Assembly: GCF_017094505.1 (NCBI RefSeq)
Contig: NZ_CP064787.1
Span: forward strand, 1,240,001-1,304,000
Reading direction: 5' to 3'
Length of the DNA: 64,000 nt
Source of the DNA: Halapricum desulfuricans
Lineage (GTDB): Archaea > Halobacteriota > Halobacteria > Halobacteriales > Haloarculaceae
Part shown: positions 36,066-45,829 of the stretch, piece by piece
Layout: every line of letters begins with the position of its first letter
How positions within the stretch are numbered: the first letter of the stretch is position 1
The notes under the pieces: generated by a model
Seen by the model: the letters and a program-made list of their open reading frames with translations, nothing else
What the model was told of the DNA's origin: nothing
Database searches by the model: none
Position numbers and translations under genes: made by a program

Positions 36066-36965
36066 GTGGACAGTGATGCTCCGCCCGTGCCGCCGCTGGC
36101 CGCGCTCGCCGTCGCCGTCGTCGCGGTCAGTACCAGCGCTATCCTGATCCGCTGGAGTCGCGCGCCCTCCTCGGTCGCGGCCTTTTATCGCGTGTTGTTC
36201 ACGACGGTGCTGCTTGCGCCCCTCGCGGTCGTTCGCTACCGCCAGCAGTTCGCGCGCCTCTCGACGCGCGACTGGCTGGTCGCCGTCGCCTCCGGGATAG
36301 CGCTCGCCGCACACTTCGCCGCCTGGTTCGAAAGTCTCGAGTGGACCAGCGTTGCCGCCTCGGTCACGCTCGTCCAGACCCAGCCGGTGTTCGTCGCGGT
36401 CGGTGCCGTCTGGCTACTTGAGGAGCGCCTGAACCGGTCGATGGTCCTCGGAATCGCCGTCGCCCTGATCGGGAGCGTCCTCCTGTCGGTCGGCGACTTC
36501 CTGTCGGGAGGTGCGTTCGCCGGCGCGAACCCGCTCTATGGCGACGTACTTGCACTGTTTGGGGCGTTCGCTGCTGCGGGGTACGTCCTCGCCGGACGGT
36601 CGCTCCGCCAGCGGTTGCCGCTGATCCCGTACGTGATCGTCGTCTACGCCGTCAGCGCCGCGGGACTGCTCGTCTGGACCGTCGGGCAGGGCGCGTCGCT
36701 CGGCCCGTATCCGTCCCGGGAATGGCTGCTCTTTCTCGGGATGGCGGTCGGCCCGGGAATCTTCGGGCACACAGTCGTCAACTGGGCGCTCGCGCACGTT
36801 GAATCGAGTGTCGTCAGCGTGACGCTGGTCGGCGAACCCGTCGGGAGCACGCTCCTGGCGCTGGTGTTGCTCGGCGAGGTCCCGGCCGCGATGACGGCCA
36901 TCGGCGGCGTCGTCGTGCTCGCCGGGATCGTCCTGACGGCGCGGTCGCGACCGAGTCCGGGCTAG
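36066..36965 (+). CDS. EamA/DMT family transporter
   Basis: A 299-residue membrane protein of about ten helices built of two EamA repeats (first SAILIRWSRAPSSVAAFYRVLFTTVLLAPLAVVRYRQ ... VAASVTLVQTQPVFVAVGAVWLLEERLNRSMVLGIAVALIGSVLL; second ending VVSVTLVGEPVGSTLLALVLLGEVPAAMTAIGGVVVLAGIVLT). It probably moves small metabolites or amino acids out of or into the cell; the substrate is not evident. GTG start at 36066. It follows the SRPBCC gene by 36 bases. Confidence 0.88.
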   Translation: MDSDAPPVPPLAALAVAVVAVSTSAILIRWSRAPSSVAAFYRVLFTTVLLAPLAVVRYRQQFARLSTRDWLVAVASGIALAAHFAAWFESLEWTSVAASVTLVQTQPVFVAVGAVWLLEERLNRSMVLGIAVALIGSVLLSVGDFLSGGAFAGANPLYGDVLALFGAFAAAGYVLAGRSLRQRLPLIPYVIVVYAVSAAGLLVWTVGQGASLGPYPSREWLLFLGMAVGPGIFGHTVVNWALAHVESSVVSVTLVGEPVGSTLLALVLLGEVPAAMTAIGGVVVLAGIVLTARSRPSPG

Positions 36966-37020
36966 TTCTGGTCGCCGGACGGAACCGCAAACCATCTCCG
37001 ACCGCAGCGCCGACAGGTGA

Positions 37021-37713
37021 ATGATGACGGAGTACGACGCCGTCCTGCTGGATCTGGACGGAACTCTCTGTGAATATATCCGCGGGACCGAACAGCTCCT
37101 GCCGGCCGCCTTCGAACGCGTCGGCGTCGAGCCGATGTTTGCCCCCGAGGCGTACGTCGAGCGCGTCGACAGCTACGCCGACCGCGCCGACTCGATGCTG
37201 GAACGTCGTCGGCTGTGTTTCGCCGATCTGGCCGCGGAGAACGGCTACGATCGCGCGCTCGGTCGTGAGGTCGCCGACGCGTACGCGGCCGAGCGCGACC
37301 ACAGCAACGTCCGGTTTCTGGACGGCGCGGTCGAAGCCGTCGAACAGCTTGCCGAGCGCTATCCGCTCGCGATGGTGACCAACGGCGGCCCGGACATGCA
37401 GGACCCGAAACTCGAGACGCTCGGCCTCGAACGGTATCTCGATTCCCTCGTCTACGCCGGCTACGAGGTCCCCGCCAAGCCCGATCCGGAGCCGTTCGAG
37501 CGCGCGCTCGATGCGCTCGGTGTGTCCGCCGACCGCGCGGTCTACGTCGGCAACAACTACGAGACAGACGTGCTCGGGGCGGCGTCAGCGGATCTCTCGT
37601 CGATACTACTCGGAGAGCCGCCCGCCGACGGACCGGTCGAACCGATGTCGACCGTCTCGACGCCCGGGGAGATACCGCGGGCGCTCAAAGGGTCGTTGTC
37701 GGACCGACGATAA
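37021..37713 (+). CDS. HAD family hydrolase
   Basis: A 230-residue haloacid dehalogenase superfamily phosphatase. Motif I YDAVLLDLDGTLCEY gives the nucleophile and acid Asp pair, motif II is in LAMVTNGGPDMQ, motif III Lys in VPAKPDPEPFERALDAL, and motif IV in VYVGNNYETDVLGA. The cap domain sits between motifs I and II (residues about 20-100). Either ATG 37021 or 37024 may start translation; the AGGTGA directly before is too close to act as a normal ribosome-binding site. Substrate unknown. It converges with the SBP gene across a tandem repeat array. Confidence 0.88.
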   Translation: MMTEYDAVLLDLDGTLCEYIRGTEQLLPAAFERVGVEPMFAPEAYVERVDSYADRADSMLERRRLCFADLAAENGYDRALGREVADAYAAERDHSNVRFLDGAVEAVEQLAERYPLAMVTNGGPDMQDPKLETLGLERYLDSLVYAGYEVPAKPDPEPFERALDALGVSADRAVYVGNNYETDVLGAASADLSSILLGEPPADGPVEPMSTVSTPGEIPRALKGSLSDRR

Positions 37714-37763
37714 CGCCGTCGTCGCTGTTATTTGACCGCGACGATTGCACATCGGAGGACTCA

Positions 37764-37945
37764 CGAGGACGCCGGACGATTCACACGGCTCAACTTCCGA
37801 GCCCTCGCTCGTTCCACTCGCGAGGACGCCGGACGATTCACACGGCTCAACTTCCGAGCCCTCGCTCGTTCCACTCGCGAGGACGCCGGAAGATTCACAC
37901 GGCTCAACTTCCGAGCCCTCGCTCGTTCCACTCGCGAGGACGCCG
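37764..37945. repeat. 57-bp tandem repeat array (three units plus part of a fourth)
   Basis: Units begin at 37764, 37821 and 37878 with CGAGGACGCCGG and are nearly identical; a fourth begins at 37935 and breaks off after about 11 bases. Each unit contains an inverted repeat GGCTC-AACTTCC-GAGCC. The array lies between the 3' ends of two converging genes. Units are a multiple of three bases and read on the minus strand as a 19-residue open peptide, but no start or gene is evident. There are no spacers, so this is not CRISPR. Confidence 0.9.
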
Positions 37946-37985
37946 CCGTGCAATCGATGTGGAACAGTCCGTATCAGTGGCGGTA

Positions 37986-39485
37986 TCACCCATTTTCGAT
38001 CTCCAACAACCGTTCTTCGAGGTCTGACATGGCTCTCTCGGGGGACTTCTCGTTTCGATAGGCGGCGTGGACCTCTTCGGCGATGATCGGGCTCTGGTCG
38101 GACCAGATGGCCGTCACCGGGCGCGCGACCGTGTTCTCGGCTGCGACGGCCAGCGTGTCGAGGTGGTTCCCGATCGCGCCGACGTTGTCGGGGTTCGCCT
38201 GCTCCGTGACGGCCGGGTCCGGCGGCAGGTTGCCGACCTCCTCTAGAATCGTGTGCATCACGTCCTCGTTGGCGAATGCCTCCAGCACCTGGACGGCGTC
38301 GTCCTTCCGATCGCTGTGAGGATTGATCGTGAGGTGCCAGCCGCCGAGTGCGTGGCTCGACCCGCCGGTTCCCTCGTAGTTGCCCTGGCCCTCCTCGACG
38401 GCGTAGGGCAACGGCATCGTCCCGTACATCTCCGGGGTGACTTGGGAGTCATCGTAACCGACCGTCGCCTCGATCGCGTACGGCCAGTTGCGCATGAAGA
38501 CCGCGTCCCCACTCGCGAACGGCCCACGCGCGTCTTCTTCGACGAACTCGAAGATGTCCTCGGTCGTGACCTGCTGGTACCCGTCAAGTGCGTTCTCGGC
38601 GTCGGGCCCCTCGGCGAACGACCGCATCATTTTGATCGTGCTGTGGACCGGCTCTTCGTTGACGGTGACCGGTCGGTCGCCGACCGGGCCGGAAAGGTTG
38701 TCGTGGTCGCCGAAGTACGCGCCGCCCCAGGAGGTTATCGTCTCGTTGAACGTACAGCAGGACAGCCCGATGTATTCGTCCGCCTGGGTCGTGAACCCGT
38801 ACTCGACGCCGCTCTGCTCCCAGACATCGGCGGCGATCTCCGAGAAGCGCTGCCAGGTCATCGCCTCCGTCGCCCAGTTCTCGCCCTCGGGATCGTAGCC
38901 CGCCTCCTCGACGAGGTCCTTCCGGTAGTGCATCACCGGGTAGTCCGTGAACAGCGGAAGGCCGTAGAGGTCGCCCGTTTCGGGGTCGCTCGCCGTCTGG
39001 ACCGCCGAGTCCAGGTAGTCGTTCCGGACGTAATCCAGCGTGTCCTGAGACAGCTCCTCGCTCAGGTTGACCAGCTGGTCGCGGAGAATGAACGGGATCG
39101 TCCATCCCGAGTCCATCATGAAAATGTCCGGATCGGCCCGACCGGCGTCCAGCGCCGATATATAAGTACTCTTTCTTAGGCCGGTGAAACCCATTGTCTC
39201 GAACTCGATGTCGATGTCCTCGCTGAGACCGGCGTCGTATAGCGCGTTGGCGATTGCTTTTTCAGCGTCCTTGAATTCTTGATCGGCTATGATCCGCACG
39301 GCCGCACTTTCCGGGGTCCTGTCGTCTTCCGTCGCTGTCGGCGTCGACGTCGTCTCTTCTGTCGTCGTTTCAGTTTGCCGACGGTCACCAGCTGGCTTGT
39401 CTTCCCCGTCGTCGAGCAGCGTCGACGAACACCCGGCCACGAGTGAAGCTGACCCGACCCCGAGCAGGAAGCGCCGTCGTTCCAT
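37986..39485 (-). CDS. Sugar ABC transporter substrate-binding lipoprotein
   Basis: A 499-residue extracellular binding protein of the family-1 (COG1653) type. It has an N-terminal twin-arginine lipobox signal (MERRRFLLGVGSASLVAGCSS, Cys19), a Ser/Thr/Glu-rich tether (residues 22-62), then the binding fold with IIADQEFKDAEKAIANALYDAGL, GLPLFTDYPVMHYRKDLVEEAGYDPEGENW, VEYGFTTQADEY and GGSSHALGGWHLTINPHSDRKDDAVQVLEAF. A sugar or glycerol-phosphate ligand is likely. No permease or ATPase genes lie next to it, so it is an orphan here. Confidence 0.88.
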   Translation of the reverse strand: MERRRFLLGVGSASLVAGCSSTLLDDGEDKPAGDRRQTETTTEETTSTPTATEDDRTPESAAVRIIADQEFKDAEKAIANALYDAGLSEDIDIEFETMGFTGLRKSTYISALDAGRADPDIFMMDSGWTIPFILRDQLVNLSEELSQDTLDYVRNDYLDSAVQTASDPETGDLYGLPLFTDYPVMHYRKDLVEEAGYDPEGENWATEAMTWQRFSEIAADVWEQSGVEYGFTTQADEYIGLSCCTFNETITSWGGAYFGDHDNLSGPVGDRPVTVNEEPVHSTIKMMRSFAEGPDAENALDGYQQVTTEDIFEFVEEDARGPFASGDAVFMRNWPYAIEATVGYDDSQVTPEMYGTMPLPYAVEEGQGNYEGTGGSSHALGGWHLTINPHSDRKDDAVQVLEAFANEDVMHTILEEVGNLPPDPAVTEQANPDNVGAIGNHLDTLAVAAENTVARPVTAIWSDQSPIIAEEVHAAYRNEKSPERAMSDLEERLLEIENG

Positions 39486-39652
39486 ACACTGATATGCTTA
39501 GCCATCAGACAAATTTTTTGCGCTCAAATCGAGTGCTGTTGTGCCTGCGCTCACGTTCGCCGCAACCTCGGAACCGGTCGGCGTGACTTGCCGATCGTCA
39601 CAGCACTCACGAGCACTGTTTGTCCGGTGAAACTGGTAATCCGGCCGGTGGT

Positions 39653-41899
<2,247 letters not shown>

Positions 41900-42037
41900 A
41901 GACCATGGCTGTCAGCCGCGAGTAAAAACCTAGTCCCGAGCAGCGCCAGTCGGGCGAGACTGGTCGACGGGGACATCGTATCCCGCAAAGACCGCACTAG
42001 TGAAAAAAGGCATATTGTCGGCCGTCAAATTGCCAGT

Positions 42038-43051
42038 ATGGACGCAATTGTCCTTGCCGGTGGGTTCGCAACCAGACTCTGGCCGATCACGCGCAACCGC
42101 CCGAAGATGTTCCTCCCGATCGGGGAGACGACAGTCATCGACCGGATATTCCGGGAACTCGAAGAAGACGACCGTATCGACGATGTCTACGTCTCGACCA
42201 ACGAGGAGTTCGAAGACGTCTTCGCCGAGCACCTCGAGGAGTCGCCCTTCGAGAAACCGCAGCTGTCGGTCGAGGAGGCCCGCGAAGAGGACGAGAAGTT
42301 CGGCGTCATCGGCGCGCTCGGCGAACTGGTCGAGCGGGAGGGCATCGACAGCGACACGCTGGTGATCGCCGGAGACAACCTCATCAGCTTCTCGCTGTCG
42401 GAGTTCATCGATTCCTTCCAGAACAACGGCGCGACGACGATCGCCGCCTACGACGTCGGGAACCTCGAACGAGCGACTCAGTACGGCGTGATCGACGTCG
42501 AGGACGGTCGCGTCGTCTCCTTCGAGGAGAAGCCCGACGACCCGCCGAGCACGCTCGTCTCGATCGCCTGCTACGCGTTTCCCGCCAAGACGCTCGGGCT
42601 GTTCGAGACGTACCTCTCGGGGGAGAACAACCCCGACGAACCCGGCTGGTTCATCCAGTGGCTGCTCGAGCGCAGCCCCGTCTACGCCTACTCCTTCGAG
42701 GGCGCGTGGTTCGATATCGGGACGCCGGACGCGTATCTCGACACCGTCGAGTGGTACCTCGACGGCGGGACGCTCGTCCACCCCGACGCCACCGTCGAGA
42801 ACTCCGACCTGGGACAGAACGTCCACGTCATGGAAGGTGCGGAGGTGATCGACTCCTCGCTAGAGCGGGCCGTCGTCTTCCCGAACGCGCGGGTCAAGGA
42901 CTGTCGGATCTACTCCTCGATCGTCGACGAGAACACCGAACTCGAGGAAGTCAATCTCTCTGAGGCACAGATCGGCGCACACACCTCGCTCGCACAGCAG
43001 CAGTCGCCGCCGGCCGAGTGGATCTGGGAGCAGAACCGCGACTCGGAGTGA
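42038..43051 (+). CDS. NDP-sugar (glucose-1-phosphate) nucleotidyltransferase
   Basis: A 337-residue sugar-1-phosphate nucleotidyltransferase: N-terminal MDAIVLAGGFATRLWPITRNRPKMFLPIG (Rossmann signature and Lys), GDNLISFSLSEF (metal site), ATQYGVIDVEDGRVVSFEEKPDDPPS and a C-terminal left-handed beta-helix (VHPDATVENSDLGQNVHVMEGAEVIDSSLERAVVFPNARV). It makes activated sugar from NTP and a sugar-1-phosphate. A glycosyltransferase follows two genes downstream on the opposite strand, so the product could serve glycosylation or glycogen synthesis. Specificity is not established. Confidence 0.9.
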   Translation: MDAIVLAGGFATRLWPITRNRPKMFLPIGETTVIDRIFRELEEDDRIDDVYVSTNEEFEDVFAEHLEESPFEKPQLSVEEAREEDEKFGVIGALGELVEREGIDSDTLVIAGDNLISFSLSEFIDSFQNNGATTIAAYDVGNLERATQYGVIDVEDGRVVSFEEKPDDPPSTLVSIACYAFPAKTLGLFETYLSGENNPDEPGWFIQWLLERSPVYAYSFEGAWFDIGTPDAYLDTVEWYLDGGTLVHPDATVENSDLGQNVHVMEGAEVIDSSLERAVVFPNARVKDCRIYSSIVDENTELEEVNLSEAQIGAHTSLAQQQSPPAEWIWEQNRDSE

Positions 43052-43057
43052 TAACCG

Positions 43058-43492
43058 ATGGATGATACAAGCGACGACAACATGGCTTTCGACGTCGAGG
43101 TCAGAGACGACCGGACCATCCTGACGATCGAAGGGGTGCGCGACGCCGCCGTCATCGTCCGGTCTCCCGATGGCGAGCGGATCTATCTCCCGCCCGAGGA
43201 CTTCGACGCCGAGCCGACGGTGACCGGTCCCTACAGCACGAGCCCCTACAGCACGGCCGGCGAGTCGACGATCCCGACGACCACGCGAGCCGATCAGACA
43301 GCCTCCAGCACGGGCGACACAAGCAGAGACGACACGGGCGGTCCGGAGACGGCGGACAACGTCCCGTCGCCATATAGCAAGACCACCGACGACGCGCCCG
43401 CAGACGATCCGGAGTACGGCCGAACCCGCATCCCACAGGGTATCCGGATCGTCCACCCCGACCCGGTGACGGACGTTCGCGTCGTCCGGTGA
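43058..43492 (+). CDS. Haloarchaeal protein of unknown function (DUF7510-like)
   Basis: A 144-residue acidic protein six bases after the nucleotidyltransferase gene, probably in the same operon. An N-terminal beta-rich core (MAFDVEVRDDRTILTIEGVRDAAVIVRSPDGERIYLPPEDF, residues 9-49) is followed by a low-complexity Ser/Thr/Tyr-rich linker with repeated PYST motifs and a short C-terminal RTRIPQGIRIVHPDPVTDVRVVR. I place it tentatively in DUF7510; function is not known. ATG 43058 or 43082 may be the start. Confidence 0.5.
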   Translation: MDDTSDDNMAFDVEVRDDRTILTIEGVRDAAVIVRSPDGERIYLPPEDFDAEPTVTGPYSTSPYSTAGESTIPTTTRADQTASSTGDTSRDDTGGPETADNVPSPYSKTTDDAPADDPEYGRTRIPQGIRIVHPDPVTDVRVVR

Positions 43493-43526
43493 GACTCCGG
43501 GTCACCCTGTTTGACTGTCGGGTTCG

Positions 43527-44582
43527 CTATAATTCTTCGAGAATTTCCAGGTAGAACGCCTCGTGGTCGTCGGCGACGTCCTCCCAGGTGCGCTTCTCGT
43601 AGTCGACTGGGGCGTCCATCGCGAGCCCGCGCTGGATGCCGCTCGCGACCGCTCGCGAATCGGGCGTCACCTGCACGAGCACGTCGTCGGGCAGAATCTC
43701 GGCCGCGCCGCAGTCGGTCGTGACGACGCGCGTCCCGACCGACAGCGCCTCGACGATCGTGATCCCGAACGGCTCCGCCCGCGACGGCGAGACGAACAGG
43801 TCGGCGCTGGCGTAGTAGTCGGCCAGCTCCTCCTCGGGGACGTACCCGACGAACTCGACCTGCTCGTCGATCTCCAGCGCCTCCGCGAAGCGCTTCAGCT
43901 GGTCAGTCAGGTGTCCGGTCCCGCCGACCACGAGCGTGATGTCGTCGCGGCTGAGTCGCTCGACCGCCGCGAGCAGGTACGACAGTCCCTTCTGGTGGGT
44001 GTGGCGGCCGACGAAAAACAGCATCTCGCCGTCGATGTCCAGCTCCGCCTTGACGTCCCGGCCGGTCGGCGTCACAGACGGGAAGCCGTTGTGGATGACG
44101 CGCGCGTCGCCGCCGTGGTGGTCGGCGATCCGCTCGCGGGTGACGTTGCTCACCGTGAGCAGGTAGTCGGCCTCGTCGACGATCCGCTGTTCGGCGTCGA
44201 GTTCCTGGCGCGGCGGATCGAGGTTGCGCTCGACCGACAGCGAGTGAAACGTCGTTATCCAGGGAATGTCGTGGGCTTTTCTGGCCGCGGCCCCGGGTCG
44301 ATAGCCGAACCAGTCGTTGGTGTGAACGGCATCGGCCTCATCGGCCAGCCGGACGAACTCGTCTTCCATCCGGTTGACCCGCGTGATGAGATCGCCCGTC
44401 CCCGTCTCGATGCCGTGTATGTTCTCGCGGTCGCCGGGGTCGAACTCCGCGGGCAGTGCCAGTTGCATGTCGATGGTGTCGCGGCGCTCGAACACCTCGA
44501 ACAGTTCGGCGATCGCCGTGTCCAGTCCGCCGGTGATCTTCGGCGGGAATCCCCAGCCGAGGTGCAGGACAGTCGGTGCCAT
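43527..44582 (-). CDS. Glycosyltransferase family 4/5 protein (glycogen synthase-like)
   Basis: A 351-residue GT-B fold transferase. The N-terminal GWGFPPKITGGLDTAIAELFE, VHTNDWFGYRPGAAARKAHDIPWITTFHSL, and C-terminal FFVGRHTHQKGLSYLLAAVERLSRDDITLVVGGTG followed by ADLFVSPSRAEPFGITIVEALSVGTRVVTTDCGAAEIL (donor-binding Glu motif) are clear. The K-G-G-L onset resembles starch/glycogen synthases. Opposite-strand neighbours are a sugar nucleotidyltransferase and a DUF protein. A strong nested palindrome at 44601-44635 lies just upstream of its start. Confidence 0.87.
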   Translation of the reverse strand: MAPTVLHLGWGFPPKITGGLDTAIAELFEVFERRDTIDMQLALPAEFDPGDRENIHGIETGTGDLITRVNRMEDEFVRLADEADAVHTNDWFGYRPGAAARKAHDIPWITTFHSLSVERNLDPPRQELDAEQRIVDEADYLLTVSNVTRERIADHHGGDARVIHNGFPSVTPTGRDVKAELDIDGEMLFFVGRHTHQKGLSYLLAAVERLSRDDITLVVGGTGHLTDQLKRFAEALEIDEQVEFVGYVPEEELADYYASADLFVSPSRAEPFGITIVEALSVGTRVVTTDCGAAEILPDDVLVQVTPDSRAVASGIQRGLAMDAPVDYEKRTWEDVADDHEAFYLEILEEL

Positions 44583-44600
44583 ATCGCTGTCACCGCCTCA

Positions 44601-44635
44601 CCACGGTAAATGTGATGCACATGTGACTACCGTGG
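44601..44635. promoter_or_regulatory. Nested inverted repeat in front of the glycosyltransferase gene
   Basis: Outer arms CCACGGTA (44601-44608) and TACCGTGG (44628-44635) are perfect complements; inside them ATGTG (44610-44614) and CACAT (44618-44622) form a second, perfect pair. A TATA-like CTTAACC on the minus strand near 44650 would place transcription start within the palindrome, so a repressor site is plausible. Confidence 0.5.
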
Positions 44636-44715
44636 ACGGGGGAGTGGTTAAGACTAGCGGCGAGCGCAACGATCGCCCGAAAAAACAACGCGGCGACGTG
44701 TGTATCGGTCAGCGG

Positions 44716-45777
44716 CTACTCCTCGAGCAGGACGTCGACGTCGGCGTGGTCTTCGAGCAGCTGGCCCATCCGTTCGACGGTCTCGGGATCGCGGGTGGGG
44801 CCGCTCTGCAGGACGTCCTCCGCGCGGTCGATCGCCATCCGGGTGTCGGACTGCAACAGCAGTACCGGGACACCGCGTTTCTCGGCCTCGCCGAGGACCG
44901 CGCCCGTCGGTCGGAAGCCGCCACCGAGGATGATGCATTTGATACCGGACGCCTGAAGCGCCGCGGTGACGATCTCCGAACGGTCGCCGCCGGTTATCAT
45001 CGCGGCGTTCTGCGTGCGGCGGAACTGGGTGAGCGCGCCCTCCGCGGACATCGCCCCCACGGTGATCCGCTCGATGAACACGTCCGTCGAGACGTCGGTC
45101 GTCAGCACTTCGGCACCGAGGCGATCTGCGAGTTCACCGACGGTCATGCCCGCCAGTTCCTGCACGCGGGGAATGACGCCCAGTACGTTGATCCCGCGGT
45201 TCTCCAGGAACGGCGCGACGTCGGTCGTCAGCTGGTCAAGTTGGCTGTCCGGGACGGCGTTGAACAGCACGCCGGCGAAGTTGTCCCCGATCTGCTCGGC
45301 GGCCGCGATGATCTCGTCGACGTCGCCGGCCTCGTCGTATCGGGACAGCAGTACGACCTTTGCGCCGATCATCTCGGCGATTTCGGGATCGGTGAGGTCG
45401 ACGATCCCGCCGGTCGAGAGCCGGTCGGTCCCCTCGACGACCATCAGATCGCGTTCGTCGGCCTGCTTCTCGTAGTTCTCGAGAATCCGCTCGCGGAGTT
45501 CGTCGGGCCGTTCGCGCCCGCGAATCGCCTCTTCGATGAACGTCGGCGTGTAGACGATGGGTTCGAGCTCGTGCATCTCGGCGTCGAGCTCCAGCAACTC
45601 CCGCGCGAGCATCGGGTCCTCGTCGCGGGTCTTGCCGGTCGCGCTCTGCAGGCGCGTGCCCTTGGGCTTCATGTAACCGACGCTGTGACCCGCTGCCTTG
45701 GCCAACTGGGCGATCCCGAGACTGACAGCCGTCTTGCCGGTCGCCGCTTCCGTGGAGGTGACAACTACTGGGTCCAT
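44716..45777 (-). CDS. DRTGG-domain (phosphotransacetylase-like) regulatory protein
   Basis: A 353-residue protein with an N-terminal BioD-like P-loop domain (VVVTSTEAATGKTAVSLGIAQLAKAAGHSVGYMKPKGT, residues 3-40), a central DRTGG domain (about 205-320) and no phosphotransacetylase active site. It lies immediately downstream of the ADP-forming acetate-CoA ligase gene on the same strand, as is usual for this group, which suggests a regulatory or accessory role in acetyl-CoA metabolism. This role is inferred from gene neighbourhood. Confidence 0.82.
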   Translation of the reverse strand: MDPVVVTSTEAATGKTAVSLGIAQLAKAAGHSVGYMKPKGTRLQSATGKTRDEDPMLARELLELDAEMHELEPIVYTPTFIEEAIRGRERPDELRERILENYEKQADERDLMVVEGTDRLSTGGIVDLTDPEIAEMIGAKVVLLSRYDEAGDVDEIIAAAEQIGDNFAGVLFNAVPDSQLDQLTTDVAPFLENRGINVLGVIPRVQELAGMTVGELADRLGAEVLTTDVSTDVFIERITVGAMSAEGALTQFRRTQNAAMITGGDRSEIVTAALQASGIKCIILGGGFRPTGAVLGEAEKRGVPVLLLQSDTRMAIDRAEDVLQSGPTRDPETVERMGQLLEDHADVDVLLEE

Positions 45778-45829
45778 ACTATAACCCGTGTGTGTGAATC
45801 GTTATAATTCTTCGTCTACCTGTAACTCA

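Noticed and set aside
37764-37945. Possible CRISPR array
   Set aside because: The 57-base units abut directly with no unique spacers, and no cas gene is in the window.
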